Shown here in pieces: positions 30,570 to 39,482 of a stretch of DNA of 64,000 bases (positions within the stretch are counted from its first letter, which is position 1; every line of letters starts with the position of its first letter). The position numbers and the translations under genes were made by a program. The notes beneath the pieces are model-generated. The model was given only the letters and a program-made list of their open reading frames with translations. It ran no database searches and was not told the DNA's origin. This DNA comes from Saliniradius amylolyticus. Its GTDB lineage: Bacteria; Pseudomonadota; Gammaproteobacteria; Enterobacterales; Alteromonadaceae. The stretch is from assembly GCF_003143555.1 (NCBI RefSeq), contig NZ_CP029347.1, forward strand, positions 2,852,001-2,916,000, read 5' to 3'.

Positions 30570-30595
30570 GAGCGCCTGCAAGGCGCTCTTTTTTT
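30570..30595 (+). terminator. Rho-independent terminator of pepA-holC-valS
   Basis: 7-bp arms GAGCGCC / GGCGCTC with a 5-base loop, followed directly by seven T residues. Confidence 0.95.
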
Positions 30596-30660
30596 ATCAA
30601 CAGAACAATCCAAACCGACGTTATTGATCTATAAGTGTTGTTATATTGGAGGTGTAAGCC

Positions 30661-32040
30661 ATGAAATCAACTAAAACATCTTGGTTCTACGTAGCACTTG
30701 TCGCCTGCTACCTTTACGCCTCGTTTTATACTGTCGAAAAGCTGGCCTCCCTTTACGCCGGTGAAGAACGACAGCAACAACAATCTCTGGTGCGTAATCA
30801 GTTACTCGCTGCCAAATCCGAACTTGAGGCCGCTTTATTCCGCGATACGTATCTGGCCGACAGTCTCTCAACCGTGATAACCATCGATCCGGATGCCGCG
30901 GTTGAGAACTGGTTTGCCATTGCCGATAAACTCGTTCGCAAGGGCCAGCTGGCCCGTAATGTCGGTATTGCGCCCGATGATGTTATCTCCAATGTTTACC
31001 CTTTAGAGGGCAACGAAAAGGCCATCGGCCTGGACTTCCGGACTCGTCCTGAACAATACAAAACCGTTATGGCGGCACGCACCAGCGGAGACGTCTTTAT
31101 CGCCGGTCCATTAGAGCTGGTGCAAGGCGGTGTCGCGCTTATTGCTCGTTTTCCTATTTTCGAGGACTACCCGGAGAATCAAAACTATTGGGGTACCGTT
31201 AGTGTCGTTCTGAACTTTGATAAGTTGATGGCGCTGGCTGATTTTGAGGGTATCGAAGGAGCCAGCGTTGCCCTGAGGGGGAAAGACGGCATGGGCGCCC
31301 AGGGAGAGGTGTTTTACGGCGATCCAGCCTTGTTTCAGAAGCCCGAGGCAACATTCACCATACAGCTGCCAAGCGGGACTTGGCAAATGGCCGTTAACTA
31401 CCAACTGTCAAACGTTGCCGCAATTGCCACCGCCAGAGATCGGGTGCGATTGCTCGGCAGTCTGATTGCCGTGCTGGTACTGTTGTCTTCCATACTGTTC
31501 GTCCGCGCATACAACGCAGCCCACAAGGTATCCTTGCACGACGAACTCACTGGTCTGCCCAATCGCCGATTCCTGATGTCACGACTGGAAGAAATGGTCA
31601 AAGGTAAGTCTCATTCGTCCCGATTTACTCTGGTGAATCTGGACCTGAATGGGTTTAAAGTCGTCAACGACACCTTTGGCCATGAAGCCGGCGATGAGCT
31701 ACTCAAACTGGTGGCCCAGTCTTTTAAAGGCGGACTACGTTCGTCAGACTTTGTCACCCGCATTGGGGGGGATGAATTTGTATTGATTCTCAACCGGCTT
31801 GCCGAACCAGAAAAGGTTAACCGCGTTCTGGCTAAACTGAAACAGCATGTGGAAGCCAACGAGCTGAACTGGCACTCAAAGACAATACGACCTTCAATCA
31901 GTATGGGGTATGCCATTTACCAGGGCCAGGACACCAGTATTAAGGAGCTGATGGCGCAAGCGGACCAGCACATGTACACCGATAAGCGTCATTCGAAGGT
32001 CATTCCGCTGACAACGACTCAAACCAACACTCGCGATTAA
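30661..32040 (+). CDS. CHASE-GGDEF diguanylate cyclase
   Basis: A 459-residue membrane protein. A transmembrane helix at about residues 10-28 is followed by a periplasmic CHASE-type sensor (about 50-245; SNVYPLEGNEKAIGLDF is characteristic), a second helix (about 262-283) and a GGDEF domain. The catalytic GGDEF is intact (RIGGDEFVLIL, near 368-372). The inhibitory I-site RxxD (RSSD) lies five residues before it, so cyclic-di-GMP product inhibition is expected. GGAGG precedes the start. It converges on rraB, sharing four bases. A probable phosphodiesterase-type protein is encoded 1.2 kb away. Confidence 0.92.
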   Translation: MKSTKTSWFYVALVACYLYASFYTVEKLASLYAGEERQQQQSLVRNQLLAAKSELEAALFRDTYLADSLSTVITIDPDAAVENWFAIADKLVRKGQLARNVGIAPDDVISNVYPLEGNEKAIGLDFRTRPEQYKTVMAARTSGDVFIAGPLELVQGGVALIARFPIFEDYPENQNYWGTVSVVLNFDKLMALADFEGIEGASVALRGKDGMGAQGEVFYGDPALFQKPEATFTIQLPSGTWQMAVNYQLSNVAAIATARDRVRLLGSLIAVLVLLSSILFVRAYNAAHKVSLHDELTGLPNRRFLMSRLEEMVKGKSHSSRFTLVNLDLNGFKVVNDTFGHEAGDELLKLVAQSFKGGLRSSDFVTRIGGDEFVLILNRLAEPEKVNRVLAKLKQHVEANELNWHSKTIRPSISMGYAIYQGQDTSIKELMAQADQHMYTDKRHSKVIPLTTTQTNTRD

Positions 32041-32390
32041 CTTTTGGGCTCGACGAAATAGGTGCCCCAGCCATCGTATTCCACCCCGTGTTTGTCGGCG
32101 ATGGCAAGCAGCTTGTCGGTATCGGCGTTAAGGGTGGCCAGCGTCAATTCACGTTCTACCACCGCATCGAAGCACAGCACCAGTGCGCCGTCGTCAAGTT
32201 CCAGCTCTTCGGCGTCAGTAACCTCAAAACCGGCTTTAAAGGCATCCACGGCGGCTTTTTCCAGCTTGTCGAAATCGGTGCTGGCAAGATGGTATTCAAT
32301 AGTGTGGGGCTGGCTGAGATCGGAGCCATCCTCCGTTAACGCTTCAATGGTTTCGCGATTAAACTCATACCACTCTTGCTTGTCTGACAT
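32037..32390 (-). CDS. rraB: Regulator of ribonuclease E activity B
   Basis: A 117-residue acidic protein closely resembling E. coli RraB, including EDGSD, the TIEYHLAS segment, EVTDAEELELDDG and VEYDGWGTYFVEP near the C-terminus. RraB binds RNase E and changes which transcripts the degradosome attacks. AAGGAG lies 8 bases before the ATG. It lacks the long acidic tail of the E. coli protein. Its stop codon overlaps that of the convergent cyclase gene by four bases (TTAA). Confidence 0.93.
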   Translation of the reverse strand: MSDKQEWYEFNRETIEALTEDGSDLSQPHTIEYHLASTDFDKLEKAAVDAFKAGFEVTDAEELELDDGALVLCFDAVVERELTLATLNADTDKLLAIADKHGVEYDGWGTYFVEPKS

Positions 32391-32426
32391 GCTGTGTGCT
32401 CCTTGGCATTTGGATAGGCCGCTATT

Positions 32427-33152
32427 TTAGCGGCCTTTATCGAGTGCTTCGACCTCTTTATCGAGCAATTGAATCTCATGGGCCATCTGGCCATGAAAGT
32501 GTGTTGCCCATTCCTTCAGAGTACGACTGTCATCCACCACTTCGGGCTCGCCCACACTGACCAGCACGGTGCCATTGTTCCAACGATTGAGACGAATCTT
32601 GTCGTGCAAGCTGCTGGCACAAATAGGCACCACCGGTTCCTTGGTTTCCTTAGCAATACGAAAGGCACCGGTTTTAAAGGGCAACAGGCCGCGACCATAA
32701 CTGCGCGTGCCTTCAGGAAAGAGCCATACCGAGATGCCTCTGCGGCGGATCTTCGCCACCGTCTGGGCAATAGTACCCCGGGCTTTGGTACTGTTCTTAC
32801 GGTCGATCAGAATATTCCCCGACAACCAGTACATCCAGCCCATCACCGGGATCCATACCAGGCTCTTTTTGCCTACCGTCACCGTGCCCGGCTGGGTGGC
32901 CTTACAGATGGTCACGATGTCGTAGCTGTTCTGGTGATTGCCGATATACACATAAGGGCCGCCCTTTTTCACCTTATCCGATACCCTCAGTTTGACCCTG
33001 ACGCCAAACAAAGGGGCCATAGAAGCGTACATCTTTGAGCCCAGCATCACATTATTCTTGTGAAAGGGGCGCACCACACAAATCAACAAAAAGACCAGAT
33101 TGATCAGTATGAAGTAGGTGAAAATTACCGGCAGGCGAATTAGTATAAGCAC
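32427..33152 (-). CDS. plsC: 1-acyl-sn-glycerol-3-phosphate acyltransferase
   Basis: A 241-residue inner-membrane enzyme that makes phosphatidic acid from lysophosphatidic acid. An N-terminal hydrophobic segment (residues 3-27) precedes the catalytic H(X4)D motif NHQNSYD (His73, Asp78) and the substrate-binding motif FPEGTRS (145-151). The start is GTG at 33152 with GGAG six bases before it. It lies 36 bases upstream of rraB on the same strand, so the two may be cotranscribed. Confidence 0.94.
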   Translation of the reverse strand: MLILIRLPVIFTYFILINLVFLLICVVRPFHKNNVMLGSKMYASMAPLFGVRVKLRVSDKVKKGGPYVYIGNHQNSYDIVTICKATQPGTVTVGKKSLVWIPVMGWMYWLSGNILIDRKNSTKARGTIAQTVAKIRRRGISVWLFPEGTRSYGRGLLPFKTGAFRIAKETKEPVVPICASSLHDKIRLNRWNNGTVLVSVGEPEVVDDSRTLKEWATHFHGQMAHEIQLLDKEVEALDKGR

Positions 33153-33265
33153 TCAGAACTCCGCAGTTTTCTAATTGCGGCCGAGTATACCGGTTTTTAT
33201 GTCTGTATCATCTCTGATCAGTCATTTCCTTGCTTGGCCAAGACACAAAGAGGCAACCCTTTTCG

Positions 33266-34414
33266 ATGCAAACTTTCACACTGGACGATCTGGACGACGA
33301 CATTCTTAACGACCTGCTCGAAGAGATTAACGAACTTTACGAAACGAGCGAGCAGACACTGATCGAACTGGAAGTATCCCCGGAGGATAACGAATTACAG
33401 CGTGCACTGTTTCGCTCCATCCACACCATCAAAGGCGATCTGGGACTGGTAAACTTCACACCCTTGATCCCCTTGCTCCAGCATGTGGAAGATCTGCTCG
33501 ACTATCTGCGTCAGGGGAAAATCGCCTATACCAGCACCATGAGCGACCTTGTTTTGCTCACCATGGACAGGGTTAAACTGTTTGTCGAGAGCTGTAAAGA
33601 AAGCGGCAAAGCCGACTACGACGATGAACTGCATGGGCACCTGGTACGCCACATCGCCCGAATTACTCCAGACAATAGTACTGAGCACGAAAAGCTGCTG
33701 GCCGAATGTGTGCTGCTACTGGACCCGACGCTCGATGCCCGGGATGCCGATACGCCGACGCCGGAACAGGCACGCGCCTCAGAGCGCGAAACTCTGGATA
33801 ATATCGGCCTGGAAGCCCACCAGGACAGTATCCAGCAGGATATCCTGTTCTTCCGGGAGCTAATGGAGCCGATCGAGCGACGCTCCCGATACTGGCAGGG
33901 ACGCAGCGATCGCATTGCCCGGCTGGCACTGTTTATCAACAAGATTCGCGGCAATCCGGTAGACCCGAGCCAGCTGGCGGTGGCCTGTTATGTTCATGAC
34001 TTTGGTATGGCCTTTATGCCACTGGAGTTATTGCACAAGACCGGGCCGCTCAAAGAAGCCGAATTTAACCTGATGCGCTCCCATGTGTATAAGAGCGCCC
34101 GGTTGCTGGAGCATCTGGACCAATGGAATGAAGCGAGAAAGATCGTACTGCAACATCATGAGCGCATGGACGGCAAAGGCTACCCCCTGGCCCTCAAAGG
34201 CGATGACATTTGTGAGGGAGCCAAGCTACTGGGCATCGTGGATACCTTCGACGCACTGACCCATTCCCGCGCCCACGATACTCACACCAAGCGCCCCAAA
34301 AAACGCGCCGTGGTGGAGATTAACCGTATCGCCGAAAGCCAGTTCTGTCCCCAGTGGATGAAGGCCTTTAACAAAGTCATGCACTCTTTGCTGACCAAAG
34401 CCGAGGCCAGCTAG
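33266..34414 (+). CDS. Hpt and HD-GYP domain protein, likely c-di-GMP phosphodiesterase
   Basis: A 382-residue cytoplasmic protein. The start at 33266 (MQTFTLDDLDDD) is preferred over 33230. Residues 10-110 form a histidine phosphotransfer domain with the phosphorylatable His in SIHTIKGDLG (His53). The C-terminal half is an HD-GYP domain with the HD pair (His244-Asp245) and an intact HHExxDGxGYP motif (about 297-307), so cyclic-di-GMP hydrolysis is expected. Joining Hpt to HD-GYP is unusual; most HD-GYP proteins carry a receiver. The phosphodonor could be the hybrid kinase at 39.5 kb, but nothing in the sequence proves this. It shares its stop codon with the convergent channel gene. Confidence 0.88.
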   Translation: MQTFTLDDLDDDILNDLLEEINELYETSEQTLIELEVSPEDNELQRALFRSIHTIKGDLGLVNFTPLIPLLQHVEDLLDYLRQGKIAYTSTMSDLVLLTMDRVKLFVESCKESGKADYDDELHGHLVRHIARITPDNSTEHEKLLAECVLLLDPTLDARDADTPTPEQARASERETLDNIGLEAHQDSIQQDILFFRELMEPIERRSRYWQGRSDRIARLALFINKIRGNPVDPSQLAVACYVHDFGMAFMPLELLHKTGPLKEAEFNLMRSHVYKSARLLEHLDQWNEARKIVLQHHERMDGKGYPLALKGDDICEGAKLLGIVDTFDALTHSRAHDTHTKRPKKRAVVEINRIAESQFCPQWMKAFNKVMHSLLTKAEAS

Positions 34415-36354
34415 TTCGCAGCCGTAATCACTACCAGTCGATTGCCCGCATCAAGGTCAATGGGCTGGTCTGCTTTGGGGTTGAGTTGCAAACCAGAGGC
34501 TTTATCCCTGTAGTAACCCAACAGAGTTTCGCCAAATTCATTGGCGGCCTGCTGTAGTTGAGCGAAACTGTGTTGCCCCTCCAATCCATAGTGGCTGCCT
34601 TCCCGATAGGCCAGAGAGCCGCCCCTGGCGCTAAACAGACTCTCAATCACACCATTTAATTGCGGGCGAATGGCAATCAGTGCCATCAGGTGACTGATGA
34701 TCATGGGGCTGATCAATACATCGCCGTTATGGCGCTCCAGGAAGCTTTCGTTGGCCGGATCACTGAGCTCCACCAGGATGTGCGGCCCTTCAGGTGCCGG
34801 TGGCACGATTTCCTCTAACAACATCAAACCTAGCAGAACCCGGGCATCCGCCTCTTCACTGGATAACAGCCGATCGCTGTACAACAGCAGAATATGATCA
34901 TAACTGCCCGGCTTGAGCCGCCGGATGGCACCCTCAAGGGTATAATCCTTCTCAACATGGGTCACCCTGACCCTGTCGTTAATCTCACCCAGCCTCTGTT
35001 CCATGACTCGCTGGCGCTCCACCGTCGGTATGGTAGAGATAACCGTAAGCTCAAACTCATGGCCTTGATAGGCGGTGAGCTCCTCCACCAGCATGGGGAG
35101 ATGATCGTTCCACCCCAACACCAGAATGCGTCGGTGGCGCAGAGGCACAACGCTTTCAACCAGAGGTTTGGGATCGGCTACGGGAACCGTTGCCGGACGG
35201 CTGGCTGAGGTATCCGCCTGTGACTGTGAATAGTCCCGCGCCAACAGAATCAGACTATCCTCCGCTTCCAGGACAGCATCAGCATTGGCAGAAAGACCGA
35301 TTGTCGCCGCCTCGCTGTCCGAGCGGCGATAGCCACACAAGATACTCTGACTGAAGTACTGACTGGCCTGGGCCAGGGTCTGCCCCCTAAAGGGTTCGGC
35401 GGAGCGCATATAGAATTCGCTGCCTTCATCGTTGGAAAGCACCTCCATTCCCAGCTCGGAAAAACCGGGACACAACAGACACTGCGCCAACATACGGCCG
35501 ATGATCTTGTCGGTGGTGACGATTTCCATGGGCCCCTTATAGGCCCGCTGGGCCACCGAGTTGCGATTGCCGTCGCCCATCTCCACCACGATGCGCGGCA
35601 ATGAACGATGAGAAAGCTCGCCCTGGGCACTTAACGACATCAACACCTTGATGGTTTCAATATCGGCCCCCACGCCGGTTTCGCTCTGATCCTGCTGCCG
35701 GGGCAGTAAAATCACCTCCGCATCCAGACTCGCCACCCGATGCAGCGCCTCCGGCTGCATCGCGCTGCCGGAGCGCAGAATCACATCACGCCCATGAACG
35801 GTACTCAGCTGCGCGTCCACTTTCAGACGTTGAGATACCGTGGCATCCACTTCCTCGGCCAAAACCACCAGAAGCATCTTCTTGATGTTGTACAGCTGTT
35901 CGAAATGCCGCTTGCCCCGCTCGCCATCCATTAACTGTCGGATCATCGAAGCGGTGCGGTTATCCAGCCCCAGAATCACCACGTGACGTCTTGCAGAGAC
36001 CGGGGTCAGACCTCGCTCCAGGTTGGTCATGGCCCCGATCAGCCAGCGGGTTAAGATCGCCACCAGCGTACCCATAAACAGCACGTAGCCGCTGATGGTC
36101 AGAAGGGTGGATACCACCCGTCGCCACCCCCCCACGTCATCACCCAGATAACCCGGGTCGGTCAGCCGTAAAAATGCCCACCAGACATTCTCCGCCATAT
36201 TACTGTCCGGATTCACCGGCTGAACCAATAAACCACCCAGCAAGGACACCAGGCCGATGGCAGCGGCCACCACAGCTAACTGATAGCCTGCCCCTTTGAC
36301 CAGTTGGCGTTCGATAATAAAGGTAATTCTGTCTACCGCGCGTAAGCGAAACAC
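34411..36354 (-). CDS. CASTOR/POLLUX-like RCK ion channel
   Basis: A 647-residue membrane protein. Two N-terminal helices (about residues 25-45 and 85-107) flank a pore-like segment containing AFLRLTDPGYLGDD. Two tandem nucleotide-binding RCK-type domains follow (from about 125, VVILGLDNRTASMIRQL, and from about 390, ILVLGWNDHLPMLVEEL). This matches bacterial relatives of the plant CASTOR/DMI1 calcium or potassium channels. The pore lacks the TVGYG filter of potassium channels, so ion selectivity is unknown. It forms a single gene convergent with the HD-GYP gene, sharing the palindromic stop CTAG. Confidence 0.82.
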   Translation of the reverse strand: MFRLRAVDRITFIIERQLVKGAGYQLAVVAAAIGLVSLLGGLLVQPVNPDSNMAENVWWAFLRLTDPGYLGDDVGGWRRVVSTLLTISGYVLFMGTLVAILTRWLIGAMTNLERGLTPVSARRHVVILGLDNRTASMIRQLMDGERGKRHFEQLYNIKKMLLVVLAEEVDATVSQRLKVDAQLSTVHGRDVILRSGSAMQPEALHRVASLDAEVILLPRQQDQSETGVGADIETIKVLMSLSAQGELSHRSLPRIVVEMGDGNRNSVAQRAYKGPMEIVTTDKIIGRMLAQCLLCPGFSELGMEVLSNDEGSEFYMRSAEPFRGQTLAQASQYFSQSILCGYRRSDSEAATIGLSANADAVLEAEDSLILLARDYSQSQADTSASRPATVPVADPKPLVESVVPLRHRRILVLGWNDHLPMLVEELTAYQGHEFELTVISTIPTVERQRVMEQRLGEINDRVRVTHVEKDYTLEGAIRRLKPGSYDHILLLYSDRLLSSEEADARVLLGLMLLEEIVPPAPEGPHILVELSDPANESFLERHNGDVLISPMIISHLMALIAIRPQLNGVIESLFSARGGSLAYREGSHYGLEGQHSFAQLQQAANEFGETLLGYYRDKASGLQLNPKADQPIDLDAGNRLVVITAAN

Positions 36355-36506
36355 ACAGCTGCTCCTGTTCTTGTTATACGGCCTTGTATCGCCTTTCAGC
36401 CAAGCATAGCACGACTCGCAGCAATGCCATTACGTTTGCATGCCTACGTCTCCTATGCGCCAATCCGCAACCAAACGGAAGCCCAGACATCAACAGGGAG
36501 AATCAA

Positions 36507-37001
36507 ATGCGCCGCTCTATTCTTTCCGTCTTATTACTCATTAGCGTTAGTCTTAACACTGCTGCCGCCGATGATTGGTCGCTGGGAGGCGTCTACGGCC
36601 AGGTCTCTCAAGCTCAAACCGATTTTGAGGTCGTGATGCTCAGCGTCAGCCATCCTATGCAAATTGAGAACACGCAGTGGATGTTGACCCCTGAGTTTCG
36701 CTATGGCTTTGGCGTAGATAAAGAAATGACATCACTCCTTGTCGAAGCGGAGTTGGAACATATCTCCATTTTGTCGTTAAAAGTGCAGTATCATTTTGGT
36801 CAAGGATTTGTTTATGCCGCCCCTCAGTTCGGTCGCCTTGAAGCCAGAAACGAAGGAAGCGGCCTAACTCTGGATACAGAAGAGTTTGGCTGGGCCATTG
36901 GCGGTGGCTGGCAAGTCTCCCAGCGTATTCAACTTGAGGGCAGCATAGAGCAACTGGACGACAATGATCTTCTTACCGTCAGTGTCCGCTACCAGTTTTA
37001 G
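36507..37001 (+). CDS. Small outer-membrane beta-barrel protein
   Basis: A 164-residue protein. The start at 36507 has GGGAG in front and a clean signal peptide (MRRSILSVLLLISVSLNTAAA). The mature chain is alternating hydrophobic strands (WSLGGVYGQVSQ, WMLTPEFRYGFG, LSLKVQYHFGQGF, GWAIGGGWQVSQRIQLEGSIEQ) and ends in Phe (LLTVSVRYQF), the outer-membrane C-terminal signature. It is probably an eight-stranded barrel of the OmpA/OmpX type. No function is assigned. Confidence 0.8.
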   Translation: MRRSILSVLLLISVSLNTAAADDWSLGGVYGQVSQAQTDFEVVMLSVSHPMQIENTQWMLTPEFRYGFGVDKEMTSLLVEAELEHISILSLKVQYHFGQGFVYAAPQFGRLEARNEGSGLTLDTEEFGWAIGGGWQVSQRIQLEGSIEQLDDNDLLTVSVRYQF

Positions 37002-37007
37002 ACGATA

Positions 37008-37028
37008 AGGGGCAGACTTACTGCCCCT
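37008..37028. repeat. Inverted repeat spanning the parC stop codon
   Basis: 8-bp perfect arms AGGGGCAG / CTGCCCCT with a 5-base loop. It lies between the barrel gene and parC, which converge, and includes the parC stop. No T run follows on either strand, so it is a weak or protein-assisted terminator at best. Confidence 0.6.
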
Positions 37029-39324
37029 CTGAGTCCTCGGCAACGCTCGGCTCAGCCTGAGCCCCTGTGTCCGCCACCATTACTTCCACGTCATCCACGC
37101 GTTGCAGGCCACGTGGAAGCTTGTGACCGCGACGGCCCCGTTCCCCCTGGAAGTGCTCCAAATCTGAGGCGCTCAGGGTCATGCCGCGCTTACCGGCGTA
37201 AACCTTAACGCTGGCTCCCTCGGGCACAATGGAAAGCAGCTTCACGTACTCCTCTCTGGATTTAGCCCTGGCGCCGGAGATATTGATCACCTTATTGCCT
37301 TTACCCTTACCCAGAGTGGGCAGTTCCTTGAGCGGGAACATCAGCATCCGTCCTTCGTTGGAGATCGCCAGCACCCAGTCACTGTCGGGGTTAGTGACCC
37401 TTATGGGCGGCAGTACCTTGGCGGCGGTCGGCAGGGTTAAATAAGCCTTACCGTTTTTATTCTTACTGACCATATCGGCAAACCGCCCGACAAAGCCGTA
37501 GCCGGCATCAGAGGCGATAAGGTAGGCATCGTCATCGGCCCCCATCACCACATGCTCGAAAGTTTCTCCGGCAACCAGACTAAAACGACCGGTTAGCGGC
37601 TCGCCCTGACTTCGGGCCGAAGGTAACGTATGGGCATCACAGGCAAAAGCCCTCCCGGAAGAATCCAGGAACACCGCCGGTTGATTGGAACGCCCCCTGG
37701 CGCTGGCCAGATAGTTATCCCCGGCCTTGTAGTTCATATTCGGGGCATCGACATCGTGGCCCTTGGCGCAGCGAGCCCAACCTTTTTCCGAAATAATCAC
37801 GGTCACCGGTTCAGAAGGCACCAGTTCTTTTTCCGACAGGGCGCGGGCTTCGGCGCGCTGAACGATGGGTGAGCGGCGCTCATCACCGTAGGTCTCGGCA
37901 TCGGCCAGGATTTCTTTTTTGATCAAATTTCGCAACTTGGTTTCCGAACCCAGAATACCTTGCAGCTTATCCCGCTCCTGTTCTAGTTCGTCCTGTTCAC
38001 CGCGAATTTTCATCTCTTCAAGCTTGGCCAGATGACGCAGCTTTAATTCAAGGATGGCTTCGGCTTGCTTGTCACTCAGTCCGAAACGCTCCATCAGTAC
38101 CGGCTTGGGCTTGTCCTCGCTGCGGATGATCTCAATCACCTCGTCAATATTCAGATAGGCCACCAAAAGACCTTCCAGAATATGCAGCCTCGCCAACACC
38201 TTATCCAGTCGGTACTGCAACCGTCGTGTAACGGTGTCTTTGCGGAATACCAACCATTCCTTGAGGATCTCCAATAGGTTTTTCACCTGAGGACGACCAT
38301 CGAGGCCGATCATATTCAGGTTAACCCGATAGTTTTTCTCCAAATCGGTGGACGCAAACAGGTGCTGCATCAACTGTTCAGTGTCCACGCGATTGGAACG
38401 CGGGGTAATTACCAGCCGGGTCGGGCTCTCGTGATCTGATTCGTCCCGCAAGTCACTGACCATGGGCAGCTTCTTGGCCTGCATCTGGGCGGCTATCTGC
38501 TCTAATACTTTGGCGCCCGAGGCCTGGTGGGGCAGGGCCGTGATCACAATTTCGCCATTTTCCTCACCGTACACTGCCCGCGCCTTGATAGAGCCGCGGC
38601 CAGTCTGATAAATCTTGGCGAGATCGGCCTTAGGTGTGATGATTTCCGCTTCTGTCGGGTAGTCCGGTCCGGGAACAAACTCGGCCAGATCGTCAACGGT
38701 GGTGTTTTTGTGGGTCAGAATATGGGCGCAGGCCTCCGCCAGTTCTCTGACATTATGGGGCGGAATATCGGTGGCCATGCCTACCGCAATACCAGTAATG
38801 CCATTAAGCAGGATATGCGGTAAGCGAGCTGGCAGCGTTTTAGGCTCGTTGAGGGTACCGTCAAAATTCGGGATCCAATCAGCCGTCCCCTGCCCAAGTT
38901 CACCCAGTAACACCTCACTGAACTTGGACAGGCGAGCCTCGGTGTAACGCATCGCGGCGAATGATTTAGGATCGTCCGGCGCCCCCCAGTTTCCCTGACC
39001 ATCCACCAGTGGATACCGGTAGGTAAAAGGCTGAGCCATGAGCACCATGGCCTCATAACAGGCGGAGTCACCGTGCGGGTGGAACTTACCCAGCACATCC
39101 CCTACGGTCCGGGCCGACTTTTTATACTTGGCCGTGGCGGTCAGGCCCAAATCAGACATGGCATAAATAATACGCCGTTGCACCGGTTTCAGGCCGTCGG
39201 CTATATTGGGCAAGGCCCGGTCCATGATCACATACATGGAATAATTCAAATAGGCATCTTCGGTGAAGCGCCGCAGAGGCAGTTGCTCCACCCCATCTTC
39301 ACTAATGCTGATTTCCTGACTCAT
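37018..39324 (-). CDS. parC: DNA topoisomerase IV subunit A
   Basis: A 768-residue type IIA topoisomerase subunit. The catalytic Tyr is in [10 protein letters not shown] (Tyr127). The N-terminal region [15 protein letters not shown] corresponds to the quinolone-resistance region of E. coli ParC; the Ser and Glu equivalent to E. coli Ser80 and Glu84 are here Ser87 and Glu91, both wild type. The C-terminal beta-pinwheel (about residues 500-740) is complete. parC unlinks daughter chromosomes. parE is not adjacent. Confidence 0.96.
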   Translation of the reverse strand: MSQEISISEDGVEQLPLRRFTEDAYLNYSMYVIMDRALPNIADGLKPVQRRIIYAMSDLGLTATAKYKKSARTVGDVLGKFHPHGDSACYEAMVLMAQPFTYRYPLVDGQGNWGAPDDPKSFAAMRYTEARLSKFSEVLLGELGQGTADWIPNFDGTLNEPKTLPARLPHILLNGITGIAVGMATDIPPHNVRELAEACAHILTHKNTTVDDLAEFVPGPDYPTEAEIITPKADLAKIYQTGRGSIKARAVYGEENGEIVITALPHQASGAKVLEQIAAQMQAKKLPMVSDLRDESDHESPTRLVITPRSNRVDTEQLMQHLFASTDLEKNYRVNLNMIGLDGRPQVKNLLEILKEWLVFRKDTVTRRLQYRLDKVLARLHILEGLLVAYLNIDEVIEIIRSEDKPKPVLMERFGLSDKQAEAILELKLRHLAKLEEMKIRGEQDELEQERDKLQGILGSETKLRNLIKKEILADAETYGDERRSPIVQRAEARALSEKELVPSEPVTVIISEKGWARCAKGHDVDAPNMNYKAGDNYLASARGRSNQPAVFLDSSGRAFACDAHTLPSARSQGEPLTGRFSLVAGETFEHVVMGADDDAYLIASDAGYGFVGRFADMVSKNKNGKAYLTLPTAAKVLPPIRVTNPDSDWVLAISNEGRMLMFPLKELPTLGKGKGNKVINISGARAKSREEYVKLLSIVPEGASVKVYAGKRGMTLSASDLEHFQGERGRRGHKLPRGLQRVDDVEVMVADTGAQAEPSVAEDSEGQ

Positions 39325-39482
39325 AGACTGACTCTGACTGACAAGAAGTGCGGTTAGATTACCTGATTCGCCGTCAGGCTCAAAACCCGATCAACGCTGT
39401 TCATAAAACGCCGAATGATAATATGCTAAAGTGCTCAGTAGCATCGACGCCATAATAATCATTTTAAAAGGAGTTACCTGCA

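Noticed and set aside
37018-39324. Quinolone-resistance change in parC
   Set aside because: Ser87 and Glu91, equivalent to E. coli Ser80 and Glu84, are wild type.
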